DNA of 64,000 bases from Spirosoma aureum (GTDB taxonomy: Bacteria; Bacteroidota; Bacteroidia; Cytophagales; Spirosomataceae): contig NZ_CP050063.1 in NCBI RefSeq assembly GCF_011604685.1, positions 6,861,001 to 6,925,000 on the forward strand, written 5' to 3'. How positions within the stretch are numbered: position 1 is the stretch's first letter; every line of letters begins with the position of its first letter. Both the position numbers and the translations under genes were made by a program. Below, piece after piece: positions 1 to 9,800 of the stretch. The notes beneath the pieces were generated by a model. That model was not told where the DNA came from, ran no database searches, and saw nothing but the letters and a program-made list of their open reading frames with translations.

Positions 1-35
1 CACAAGTGTTGCAATCTTTAACACTCATGTTACAT
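1..35 (-). promoter_or_regulatory. Copy 1 of a 35-nt direct repeat, possible ECF sigma promoter
   Basis: Read on the minus strand this begins ATGTAACATGAGTG and matches 758-792 at 28 of 35 positions by eye. It lies 31 nt beyond the sigma gene's stop codon, in the same orientation as the copy upstream of that gene. It would therefore sit in front of the next minus-strand gene, which is outside the window. The duplicated spacing around a sigma gene suggests a promoter recognised by that sigma factor; this is inference. Confidence 0.4.
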
Positions 36-65
36 TTCGCTATTTTATTCATATTGACTGAGTTA

Positions 66-644
66 TTAGTAATCTATACCAGTCTGTATTGCCTGTAGTT
101 TATCACGCGTTCTCTTCAGACGCATCTTTACCGCACTTTCCGACAATTTGTAGTGTTCGCTGAGGTCTCGAATTGATAAGCCCTGTTCATACTTAAGTCG
201 AAGTAAGGTTAGCTCCTCGTCGGGTAATTTCATAAGGGCCAGTTCCTGAGCTTGTATCCGCCGTTCAACCACCTCCTTCAGGCGTATACCTGGTATGCCA
301 TCAATCAGCTCCTCGTCCGATAGCGTATCCGATAAATCATAGGACAAGGGCTCGGTTTTAAGCTGCTTGTTTAACCGAAGCCGATCCAGACAATAATGGT
401 ATGAAATGGCGTACAGCCAGGTAGAAAACGAGGAGCGGTTCTGGAAGGAGTTCAACTTGGCAAATACCTTGATGAAGATGTCCTGAGTATAGTCCTGAGC
501 GTCGGCAGAATCATTAGTCATAGCCAGGCAGGTCCGATACACTTTATGGGCATATTGATTATAGAGTACTTCAAAGCTGTTGTCAGAATAACTGGTCTGA
601 AACGTATCGATTATCTGGTTGTCGGCTGAACGTTTTTTTTTCAT
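66..644 (-). CDS. RNA polymerase sigma factor, ECF (sigma-70) family
   Basis: A 192-aa extracytoplasmic-function sigma factor, which directs core RNA polymerase to a dedicated promoter set. Region 2 is seen around residues 25-95 (DAQDYTQDIFIKVF, then FSTWLYAISYHYCLDRLR, the -10 recognition helix). Region 4 lies near residues 135-185, with the helix-turn-helix LSIRDLSEHYKLSESAVKMR. The length is typical of ECF factors. No anti-sigma gene is visible; one could lie downstream, beyond the window's left edge. The start chosen is the ATG followed by a lysine run (MKKKR). A repeated 35-nt motif on both sides suggests autoregulation. The target regulon cannot be read from the sequence. Confidence 0.9.
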   Translation of the reverse strand: MKKKRSADNQIIDTFQTSYSDNSFEVLYNQYAHKVYRTCLAMTNDSADAQDYTQDIFIKVFAKLNSFQNRSSFSTWLYAISYHYCLDRLRLNKQLKTEPLSYDLSDTLSDEELIDGIPGIRLKEVVERRIQAQELALMKLPDEELTLLRLKYEQGLSIRDLSEHYKLSESAVKMRLKRTRDKLQAIQTGIDY

Positions 645-757
645 GGTGGCAGAAAAATTCTATAAAGTGAGTCAGTAGAAGACATGAAGCGATTCAATGG
701 ATCAATCAACCCTGTCAATAAGTCCGCAAGTTGCGGCACTGATGATTGGCCTGCTAA

Positions 758-792
758 CACACTCGTTGCATTCATTAGCACTTATGTTACAT
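758..792 (-). promoter_or_regulatory. Copy 2 of the 35-nt repeat, upstream of the ECF sigma gene
   Basis: On the minus strand it reads ATGTAACATAAGTG, and a few bases on TGCAAC is also conserved with the copy at 1-35. It ends 114 nt before the sigma start codon. TGTAAC resembles the AAC-type -35 boxes common to ECF promoters, so self-transcription is a reasonable guess. No start site can be assigned. Confidence 0.4.
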
Positions 793-797
793 GACAA

Positions 798-823
798 TAA
801 AAAAGCCCGGAAATCCGGGCTTT
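798..823 (-). terminator. Rho-independent terminator of the first HTCS gene
   Basis: AAAGCCCGGA/TCCGGGCTTT is a perfect hairpin with a short loop, followed on the minus strand by a run of six T. It lies 30 nt after the HTCS stop codon. Confidence 0.85.
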
Positions 824-852
824 AATGGCAAAACTATGTTCTGTGAACAGGC

Positions 853-3800
853 TTAACCCAACGTTGATGTGGGCTTGCCATATTGGGAAGGCAACACGCC
901 ATAACGCTCCTGAAACACTTTGGCAAAGTAAGACAGATTGTCGAAACCAACTGAATAAGCAACCTGGGTTACGTTCTGTTGGCCTTCGGTCAGTAGTTCG
1001 GCGGCTCTGGCAAGCCGGATATCCCGGATAAAGGAGGTAGCAGGTTTGTTGGTTAACGCTTTGAGTTTACGGTGAAGTTGCACCCGGCTTAGATTGGCTG
1101 CATCGGCCAGTTCCTCAACGGTAAATCCGGTATTATCTATTTGCGGAATAACAAGCGCCGTCAGCCGGTCGATAAACTGCTGTTCAGCCGTTAATGGAGC
1201 CGGAATGTTTATCTGGCTATCCGGAGTGGGCTGGCTCGAAGAAAACCATTGGTACAGGCGTTCGCGCTGCCCGATCAGATTGCGTACTCTGACCTGAATT
1301 TCAGACCGGTTGAATGGCTTGGTCAGGTAGTCATCGGCTCCTAGTTTAAAGCCTGCAATTCGGTCTTCGACAGTAGCTTTGGCCGTCAGCATGATCACAG
1401 GAATATGACTGGTAGCTGGCTGCATTTTCAGGGCTTCACAGAAGCCAAATCCATCGAGCCGGGGCATCATCAGGTCGCAGATAACAATGTCAGGCAGTGT
1501 AGTGGTCGCTTTTTCGAGGCCGTCCTGTCCATCAATGGCTTCTATGATCTGATAATCCTGCTCAAAAATGCTACGTACATACGACCGGATGTCTGCGTTA
1601 TCGTCGATGATCAGCAGAATGTTAGCAGTTCCAGGCGCGGAGGGGTCCAGATTCCCGGTTTCCGCTGGTATGGATACGGATGCAATAGGAGCTGACAGAG
1701 CGAGTTCAGTCCAGGATGTCGGCGTCCTATCGATCGTCATCAGCGGCAGTGCAACCGTAAAGGTAGTACCAAGCCCTTCAGCGCTGACAACGTCGATCGT
1801 ACCATTCAGCACCCTGACCAGTTCATTGACCAGTGCCAGCCCAATACCGGTGCCTTCGTACGTACGATTTAGCTTGCCATCGACCTGATAAAATCGGTTG
1901 AAAATATTAGGCACATGTTCGGGCGGAATGCCAATACCGGTATCCTGAATCGTTACCAGCAATTGACTCACAGCCCCTTCGCCAGGATAATGCAGGTCCA
2001 TGCTGACGTTGTTGCCAGCCGGGGTAAATTTAAAGGCGTTGGAAAGCAGGTTCGTCACTATTTTTTCCAGTTTATCCCGGTCAAAACGAGCCCACCACGT
2101 CGCTTGATTTTGATCGAATGAAAACGCAATTCCCCGGCTTTCGGCTAAGGAGCTGAATGAACCAGCTATCATTCGAAAAAAAGCAGCTATATCACCCGGC
2201 TCCAATTCGGGCTTTAATTCCCCCGCTTCCAGTTTCCCCAGATCGAGCAGTTGATTGATCAGGGTCATCAGCCGATGGCCGTTTCGCTCCATCAGCATCA
2301 GTTCAGGATGATGGGGAAATTGTTTTTTCAGGTTGTCCAGTGGACCTAAAATCAGGGTTAGGGGTGTACGGAATTCGTGAGAGATATTGGTAAAAAACTC
2401 GGTTTTCAGACTATCAAGCTCTGCTAACCGATTCGCTTCCTTTTTCTCAAAAACAACTTGTTGCTCAAGTAATAGTCGCTGGGTCTGAACCCGGTAAAGC
2501 TGCCAGCCCACCACCGCGATTATTATCGCATAAAGCAAATAAGCCCACCAGGTTTGATAAAATGGCGGATGAATTCGTACCTGAAGCTCGATAGGTTTGC
2601 TCCAGACTTCACCATCAACCGAACCCATCATCCGAAAAGTGTAGTTCCCTGGTGGCAATTGAGCATAGTTAGCAAAGCGGTTGGTACCCGCCGATACCCA
2701 ACCCTGATCAATTCCATTAAGCCGGTAGCGATATTGATTTTTGGCTGAGTTTGCAAAGTCCATCAGCCCGAATTCGAACGTAATCAGGTTCTGGGTGTGT
2801 GACAGATCAAGCTGTTGCCTGTACTCAATCCCTTCGGTCAGTATCCCATCGGAGCTGCCCACGTCAACGGTTTCATTGTTGACTTTCAAACCAATCAAAT
2901 GTGCTCGTGAAGTTGGGCCATTGGCCCGAACCATGTCGGCGGCCCGAAACGTCGTTAAGCCATGTATGCCCCCGAACATCAACTCACCCGATTGGCTTTT
3001 GAAAAAGGAACCCGTATTGAACTCATCATCCTGTAGGCCGTCGGCTTTGGTGAAGTTGCGAAACGTTTTAGTTTTTGGGTTGAACTGTGCTAAGCCCCGG
3101 TTGGTACTTAGCCAGAGATTCCTGAACTCATCCGCCAGTATTCCATACACTACTTTATTGGGCAGTCCTTGTTTTTCAGTGATATGATCGACGTAGCCCG
3201 TCTGTTTATCCAGGCGATCCAGCCCGCTGCCTTTGGTGCCCACCCAGAGGTAGCGGGCTGGCTGGTTTGGGTCGTTAAGCAGGCTTAACACAAAATCGTT
3301 GCTCAAACTCCGACGGTTCGTCTGGCTATTTTTATAGAGCGAAAAAACCGGCCTTGTCTGCGGGTGATCGGCCCGTACCAGCCCCTGCTGGGTACCGATC
3401 CAGAGCGTACCGTCCTGATCGAAGTAGAGCGTATAGGTTTCTATTTCGGCTCCTTTCTGCGGCAACAGGGATTGATACGAAAAAATCTGAAATTTTTCAG
3501 TCTGGGGATCGAATTGAAGCAGTTTGCCATTGATGGCTCCAATCCACAGCTTACCGAATTTATCTTCAACGGTCTGGTTGTTGTAGAAACCAAATGATGT
3601 ATTGGGGGGCAGAGGATATTTTTTGAGGAGTTGCCAATCGGCACTAAACTTAAACAGATACATTTCGTGCGTCTGGAAGTTCGTGTTCGATACCCAGAAC
3701 GTACCCCGATGATCCTGCATCATATAGCGTTGCCGTTTATCAACGGGCGGCAACCTATCAGGCAGGAAAGAGTGTGTCCGGTTATTAGCCCGATCAAGAA

Positions 3801-4929
3801 GTTCATACACAAACTCATGCCGTACATAAACCCGGCCCTTCCGGTCGGCATACAGATAAGAAAGGGTTTTAGCAGGCAGTAACGAATGGAACTGTTTTAT
3901 TTTGGGGTTGAATTTTCGAAGACCATAGCCACTTGTTCCCAGCCAGATATTGCCCGTCTGATCTTCGAGCAGCGTAGTAATGGCATAGAGATTGCCGGGC
4001 AGGGCGGTAAACGCATTATGTGCCGTCAGGCTGTCCTGCTCCATGAGATCGTCAGGCGAAATCAACCACAAGAGCCCACCCTGAGCAATAGACATTTTTT
4101 TCGGATTGATCTCTCTAATGACGGCATCCTCATTTTTTGGCAGATAAATAGTTTTCAGCCTGCCATGATGACGATAGAGGATTTTGTTGTCTTTAAGGCC
4201 AAACAACGCATCCTGATTTATATTCGTGTATACAGTATAGGCCCCCAGGAATTCATCCGTAAAAAGAGTGAACGTACTTCCTTTCTGAGGATATTGCCAG
4301 TTAAATGACAGTAAACCCGTATTGCATACCAACATAGCCTGACCGTCGGGCCGGAAACTAATTTGCCCAAGGCCACCAGTCTTCTTCTCATCAGTCGGAA
4401 TTTGTGTGAGTTGAACCTGATCAGCAAAATTAGCGTGATTGGGAAAGCTGTTTTTAAGCGAAGCAGCTAAACTGATTTTTATCAATTTAGTCTCCTCCGC
4501 AATCACCCAGATAGCACCCTGTGGATCTTCGAACAGCCAGTTAATGGCATAATTTCCTGCATTGGAAGACGACTGATCACGAATATCGAGATGATAAAAC
4601 CGCTGGGTGCGTGTATCCAAGAGATTCAGTCCCTGATTGAGTGTACCCACCCACAGCCTCCCCCGGCTATCGACCAGCATCGTTGAGCAGTTGTTATCCG
4701 AAAGGCTGTATTCGTTATAGGGGTCGTGGGTAAATACCTTGAAGTTATACCCATCGAAGCGGTTTAGTCCATCTTTGGTAGCTACCCAGATAAATCCCTT
4801 CTGATCCTGTTTTAAATCGAAAATCATCCCCTGCGACAGACCATCGGAAATAGTTAATTCCTGCCAGCCGTTGTGCTGGGCAGGGAGTACACCAGGAAGA
4901 AGTAAAATCAGAAAGTAGAGGACCCGCAT
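853..4929 (-). CDS. Hybrid two-component system sensor/regulator (HTCS)
   Basis: A 1358-aa single-chain sensor kinase and transcription factor. It has a signal peptide (residues 1-17), periplasmic Reg_prop beta-propeller repeats (about 20-680, with recurring 'LWIGT..GL.R' blades) and a Y_Y_Y domain (about 735-790). One membrane helix starts near W794. HisKA has the phosphorylated His at 851 (SHEFRTPLTLI), and the HATPase shows NLLSNAFKFTP and DTGIGIP. A receiver domain has Asp1152 (VICDLMMPRLDG), and an AraC-type HTH ends the protein (about 1255-1350). All catalytic motifs are intact. In Bacteroidota such proteins sense extracellular ligands, often glycans, and activate nearby genes. A paralogue lies at 15362-19429, with the giant adhesin gene between them; control of that gene is inference. 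Confidence 0.95.
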   Translation of the reverse strand: MRVLYFLILLLPGVLPAQHNGWQELTISDGLSQGMIFDLKQDQKGFIWVATKDGLNRFDGYNFKVFTHDPYNEYSLSDNNCSTMLVDSRGRLWVGTLNQGLNLLDTRTQRFYHLDIRDQSSSNAGNYAINWLFEDPQGAIWVIAEETKLIKISLAASLKNSFPNHANFADQVQLTQIPTDEKKTGGLGQISFRPDGQAMLVCNTGLLSFNWQYPQKGSTFTLFTDEFLGAYTVYTNINQDALFGLKDNKILYRHHGRLKTIYLPKNEDAVIREINPKKMSIAQGGLLWLISPDDLMEQDSLTAHNAFTALPGNLYAITTLLEDQTGNIWLGTSGYGLRKFNPKIKQFHSLLPAKTLSYLYADRKGRVYVRHEFVYELLDRANNRTHSFLPDRLPPVDKRQRYMMQDHRGTFWVSNTNFQTHEMYLFKFSADWQLLKKYPLPPNTSFGFYNNQTVEDKFGKLWIGAINGKLLQFDPQTEKFQIFSYQSLLPQKGAEIETYTLYFDQDGTLWIGTQQGLVRADHPQTRPVFSLYKNSQTNRRSLSNDFVLSLLNDPNQPARYLWVGTKGSGLDRLDKQTGYVDHITEKQGLPNKVVYGILADEFRNLWLSTNRGLAQFNPKTKTFRNFTKADGLQDDEFNTGSFFKSQSGELMFGGIHGLTTFRAADMVRANGPTSRAHLIGLKVNNETVDVGSSDGILTEGIEYRQQLDLSHTQNLITFEFGLMDFANSAKNQYRYRLNGIDQGWVSAGTNRFANYAQLPPGNYTFRMMGSVDGEVWSKPIELQVRIHPPFYQTWWAYLLYAIIIAVVGWQLYRVQTQRLLLEQQVVFEKKEANRLAELDSLKTEFFTNISHEFRTPLTLILGPLDNLKKQFPHHPELMLMERNGHRLMTLINQLLDLGKLEAGELKPELEPGDIAAFFRMIAGSFSSLAESRGIAFSFDQNQATWWARFDRDKLEKIVTNLLSNAFKFTPAGNNVSMDLHYPGEGAVSQLLVTIQDTGIGIPPEHVPNIFNRFYQVDGKLNRTYEGTGIGLALVNELVRVLNGTIDVVSAEGLGTTFTVALPLMTIDRTPTSWTELALSAPIASVSIPAETGNLDPSAPGTANILLIIDDNADIRSYVRSIFEQDYQIIEAIDGQDGLEKATTTLPDIVICDLMMPRLDGFGFCEALKMQPATSHIPVIMLTAKATVEDRIAGFKLGADDYLTKPFNRSEIQVRVRNLIGQRERLYQWFSSSQPTPDSQINIPAPLTAEQQFIDRLTALVIPQIDNTGFTVEELADAANLSRVQLHRKLKALTNKPATSFIRDIRLARAAELLTEGQQNVTQVAYSVGFDNLSYFAKVFQERYGVLPSQYGKPTSTLG

Positions 4930-4960
4930 TTAAAATGCTCAATTTATAGTCAATAATACG
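4924..4960 (-). promoter_or_regulatory. Upstream region conserved between the two HTCS genes
   Basis: The sequence just before this HTCS start matches the same position before the second HTCS (19424-19460) at about 29 of 36 bases. It includes CGTATTATTG and AGCATT at identical distances from the ATG. TATTATTG is close to the Bacteroidota -7 box TAnnTTTG, but no matching -33 box was seen. It may simply reflect common ancestry. Confidence 0.4.
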
Positions 4961-5057
4961 AAAAAATAGAAGGGATGTAGATGATCCAATGATGAGATGA
5001 TTAGTGAATAAATTGCACCAGTCCCTTTCTCCTATATGCTCAACCAGAGAAAAGGGC

Positions 5058-5107
5058 AAAAAAAAGACTGCTAGTACTGACCAGATCAAGTCAGTACTAG
5101 CAGTCTT
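5058..5107 (-). terminator. Strong terminator of the giant adhesin gene
   Basis: An 18-bp perfect stem (arms 5064-5081 and 5090-5107) with an 8-nt loop is followed on the minus strand by eight T. It lies about 50 nt past the adhesin stop, as expected for a highly expressed long transcript. Confidence 0.92.
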
Positions 5108-5153
5108 CATTAATCAATTTGGGCACGCTGGTGCCGGTATCAGTCCATCAGGA

Positions 5154-6827
5154 TTACCGTTTGAGAATCTTAACCGTCTGACGCTGAGCAGGTGTACTAA
5201 CCTGTAGGATGTATTGACCCGCGGGCTGACCTAACTCCACTGCCTGAGGCTGAGACAACTCGCTTGAACCGACTGTTCGCTCGCTGACCACATTCCCCTG
5301 GCCATCCACGACCCGAAGTTTAACCTCCTGGTTACCAGAACCCTTGATCAGAACATCTGCACGGTCGCTTACCACCGGGTTGCCCAGCACCTCTACAACC
5401 AATGGCGCTACAGCCTCAACCCCTACCCGTGCACCCGTAGAGCACACCGCCAGCCAGTTGTAGACATAGCTTGCTTCACCGGCACTCCCACTCTGGGTCG
5501 CTTTCAGGGTGATGCTTGGATTGTCGGTATACAGATTCAGACTGTAGGGACCCGCGTTGGTCGTCGCCGGCAACTCATTGACCACCGAGAAACTGATCGG
5601 CTGACCGCTCACCCCTGCATATATCGGCGTAAAGCTCAATCGACGCTGACCCACACTCAGCACCTCACAACTCACCGTGTTCACACCTGTGATGCTGAAT
5701 CCGGATGGCGGGTTGCTCGGTTCGCTTACCGTTACACTCACCGTGCCTGCCACCGTCTGCGACACCGGCGATGTGGCATCACTCACCACCACCCTAAAGG
5801 TCTGTACACCCGCACTCAATCCCGACACCGTCGCGGAATTCCCGCCAGGATTGATACTACCCGGACCCGTAAACACATAACTGTATGGACCCGTCCCACC
5901 CGATACACTCGCGGTCAACGTCGTTGATCCACTCGTCACTAGCTGGCTTGGAGTCGCTGTCAGATTCACCGTCAGCGGACCCACCACCGCCGGTAAGACG
6001 GTCAGGTCAAAACTCGTACTCGCGCTCAGGCTGCCCGGATCGGTCGCCGTCAGCACCACCGTCGAGACTCCACTCCCGTTCGGCGTACCCGATAGCTGGG
6101 TACCCACCAGACTCAGCCCTGCCGGCAGGCCACTGGCCACCAGTGTGATCTGATTCGGCGTTTCCTGATCGGCAAAGGTATTAGCCAGATTCAGACTATA
6201 CCCCTGACCCACGACTGCCGTCTGATTACCCACCGGACTGTTCAGGCGAGGGGGCGTGTTGTCCTGGCCTGCACTGGCACAGGCCGCTAACCAGTTGTAG
6301 CTGAAACTAGCCACCTCCACACTGCCTGTTTGCGTCGCTTTTAAGCTCAGCACCGGATTGTCCCGGTATAAGGTCAGCGAGTAGGGAGCCGGATCGGTCG
6401 TGGGAGCCAGTTCATTGACCACCTCAAAGGCAATCGACTGACCGGTCAATCCGGCATACCGAGGGGCAAAGTTGATGTTGATCCGGTCCGCTACCGGTGT
6501 ACAACTGATCGTAGTTACCCCCGTAATAGCGAAAGGCTGAGTCGGCGGTGGAGTCGTCGTGGCCGGCAGCACCGTAAGTAACAACGGCGTGCTCACCGAG
6601 AGTCCACCCGGATCGGTCGCCGTAATACTCACCGTGAAGGGAGAGCCTACGGTCGTGGAGGGTATTCCACTCAGGGTGGCTCCCACAAAACCCAGGCCTG
6701 CTGGCAACCCACTGGCCGACAGACGCAGACTTAGGGGGGTCTCGGTGTCGGTGAAGGTGCCTTCAGGAATCACATAGGTGAAATAGGTGCCCGCCGTGGC
6801 CGTCTGGCTGCTGAGGCTACTTACCAC
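5154..6827 (-). CDS. Giant adhesin, C-terminal fragment with T9SS sorting domain
   Basis: 557 codons from a GTG that is only an in-frame codon after a frameshift, so this is not an independent gene. It contains two putative-Ig/cadherin-like domains ('SLRLSASGLPAGLGFVGATL' and a second copy) and two copies of the Cys-containing 'FAITGVTTISC...YNWLA' domain. A PKD/Ig-like stretch follows (LTVNLTATPSQLVTSGSTT). The tail, ending QTVKILKR, is a T9SS type A C-terminal sorting domain that directs outer-membrane translocation and anchoring. The upstream junction is restored by one extra C in the minus-strand C8 (6830-6837). That gives NTPPRVVSSLSSQTA, homologous to the internal NTPPRLNSPVGNQTA. Confidence 0.85.
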   Translation of the reverse strand: MVSSLSSQTATAGTYFTYVIPEGTFTDTETPLSLRLSASGLPAGLGFVGATLSGIPSTTVGSPFTVSITATDPGGLSVSTPLLLTVLPATTTPPPTQPFAITGVTTISCTPVADRININFAPRYAGLTGQSIAFEVVNELAPTTDPAPYSLTLYRDNPVLSLKATQTGSVEVASFSYNWLAACASAGQDNTPPRLNSPVGNQTAVVGQGYSLNLANTFADQETPNQITLVASGLPAGLSLVGTQLSGTPNGSGVSTVVLTATDPGSLSASTSFDLTVLPAVVGPLTVNLTATPSQLVTSGSTTLTASVSGGTGPYSYVFTGPGSINPGGNSATVSGLSAGVQTFRVVVSDATSPVSQTVAGTVSVTVSEPSNPPSGFSITGVNTVSCEVLSVGQRRLSFTPIYAGVSGQPISFSVVNELPATTNAGPYSLNLYTDNPSITLKATQSGSAGEASYVYNWLAVCSTGARVGVEAVAPLVVEVLGNPVVSDRADVLIKGSGNQEVKLRVVDGQGNVVSERTVGSSELSQPQAVELGQPAGQYILQVSTPAQRQTVKILKR

Positions 6828-9800
6828 CCGGGGGGGGTATTAGGCGACTCCGAGGTGCGACAGGCCGCCAGCCAGTTGTAGACATAGCTGGCTTCGGGTG
6901 GCGTACCGCCCTGAATGGCCTTCAGCGTGAGCGTTGGATTATCGGTATAGAGCTGGAGGGTATAGGGTCCCGACTCGGTGGTGGGCAGCAATTCGTTGGC
7001 CACCGAGAAAGACACGGGCTGACCGTTGAGACCGCTGTAGCGGGGCGTAAAGCTGACACTGAAGCGGTTGGGCAGAATCGGTGTGCAACTCAGAGTCGTC
7101 ACGGCCGTGATGGCGAAGGGGGCCGTCTGCACGGGATTGACGGTGAGGGCAAAGGCCGTCGAGGTCAGGCTGTTACAGGCTCCACTGACGACCACGATAT
7201 AGCTACCCGCATCGGCGATCTGGACATTGGTCAGCATCAGCGTAGCCGAGGTTTGCCCCCCAACGGGGCTGCTCAGGTTGTCTTTGAACCATTGGAAGCC
7301 GGTAGGATTGCCACTGACGGCAATGGCAGTGGTGACATTAGCACCCACCGTAACCGTGGAGGCTGAAGCGGGCTGCTGGGTGAAGACGATGGTTTGGTCA
7401 GGTTGTTGACTCACCTCCACACTGGTTACGGCCGTACAGCCGCTGCCCGAGGTCAAGGTCACCGAATACGTCCCCGCTGAACTCACCGTCAGGATGGGAC
7501 TCGTCGAGCCCGTGTTCCACAACACACTGCCCACGCCCACTGCTGTCAGACTCACACTTGGACTGGCACAGGTTAGGGTCGCACTGCTGGGGTTGATGCT
7601 CACCGAAGGGGCGCTCTGATCGGCACTCACCTCCACACTGGCCACAGCCGTACAGCCACTGCCCGAGGTCAAGGTCACCGAATACGTTCCCGCCGTACTC
7701 ACCGTCAGGATGGGACTCGTCGAGCCCGTGTTCCACCGCACACTGCCCACACCCACTGCCGTCAGACTCACACTTGGGCTGGCACAACTTAGCGTAGCTG
7801 AGGAAGGATTAATGCTCACCGAAGGCGCACTCTGATCGGCGCTCACCTCCACACTGGTCACGGCCGTACAGCCACTACCCGAGGTCAAGGTCACCGAGTA
7901 GGTCCCCGCTGAACTCACCGTCAGGATGGGACTCGTCGAGCCCGTGTTCCACCGCACACTGCCCACGCCCACTGCCGTCAGACTCACCGAAGGACTGGCG
8001 CAGCTCAGGGTCGCACTGCTGGGGTTGATGCTTACCGAAGGGGCACTCTGATCGGCGCTCACCTCCACACTGGTCACGGCCGTACAGCCACTACCCGAGG
8101 TCAAGGTCACCGAATAGGTCCCCGCTGAACTCACCGTCAGGATGGGACTCGTCGAGCCCGTGTTCCACCGCACACTGCCCACGCCCACCGCCGTCAGACT
8201 CACACTCGGAGTGGCACAGGTTAGGGTCGCACTGCTGGGGTTGATGCTCACCGAAGGGGCACTCTGATCGGCACTCACCTCCACACTGGCCACAGCCGTA
8301 CAGCCGCTACCCGAGGTCAAGGTCACCGAATAGGTCCCCGCCGTACTCACCGTCAGGATGGGACTCGTCGAGCCCGTGTTCCACCGCACACTGCCCACGC
8401 CCACCGCCGTCAGGCTCACACTTGGACTGGCACAGCTCAGGGTCGCACTGCCGGGGTTGATACTCACTGAAGGCGCACTCTGATCGGCGCTCACCTCCAC
8501 ACTGGTCACGGCCGTACAGCCACTGCCCGAGGTCAAGGTCACCGAATACGTCCCCGCCGTACTCACCGTCAGGATGGGACTCGTCGAGCCTGTGTTCCAC
8601 CGCACACTGCCCACACCCACCGCCGTCAGACTCACACTCGGAGTAGCACAGGTTAGCGTAGCTGAGGAAGGATTAATGCTCACCGAAGGCGCACTCTGAT
8701 CGGCGCTCACCTCCACACTGGTCACGGCCGTACAGCCACTGCCCGAGGTCAAGGTCACCGAATAGGTCCCCGCTGAACTCACCGTCAGGATGGGACTCGT
8801 CGAGCCCGTGTTCCACAACACACTGCCCACGCCCACCGCCGTCAGACTCACACTTGGACTGGCACAGCTCAGGGTCGCACTGCCGGGGTTGATACTCACT
8901 GAAGGCGCACTCTGATCGGCGCTCACCTCCACACTGGTCACGGCCGTACAGCCACTGCCCGAGGTCAAGGTCACCGAATAGGTCCCCGCTGAACTCACCG
9001 TCAGGATGGGACTCGTCGAGCCCGTGTTCCACAACACACTGCCCACGCCCACCGCCGTCAGACTCACACTTGGACTGGCACAGCTCAGGGTCGCACTGCC
9101 GGGGTTGATACTCACTGAAGGCGCACTCTGATCGGCGCTCACCTCCACACTGGTCACGGCCGTACAGCCACTACCCGAGGTCAAGGTCACCGAATACGTC
9201 CCCGCTGAACTCACCGTCAGGATGGGACTCGTCGAGCCCGTGTTCCACAACACACTGCCCACGCCCACCGCCGTCAGACTCACACTTGGACTGGCACAGC
9301 TCAGGGTCGCACTGCCGGGGTTGATACTCACTGAAGGCGCACTCTGATCGGCGCTCACCTCCACACTGGTCACGGCCGTACAGCCACTGCCCGAGGTCAA
9401 GGTCACCGAATACGTCCCCGCCGTACTCACCGTCAGGATGGGACTCGTCGAGCCCGTGTTCCACCGCACACTGCCCACGCCCACCGCCGTCAGACTTACA
9501 CTCGGGCTGGCACAGGTTAGGGTAGCTGAGAAAGGATTAATGCTCACTGAAGGCGCACTCTGATCGGCACTCACCTCCACACTGGCCACGGCCGTACAGC
9601 CACTGCCCGAGGTCAAGGTCACCGAATAGGTCCCCGCCGTACTCACCGTCAGGATGGGACTCGTCGAGCCCGTGTTCCACCGCACACTGCCCACGCCCAC
9701 CGCCGTCAGACTTACACTCGGGCTGGCACAACTTAGCGTAGCTGAGGAAGGATTAATGCTCACCGAAGGCGCACTCTGATCGGCACTCACCTCCACACTG

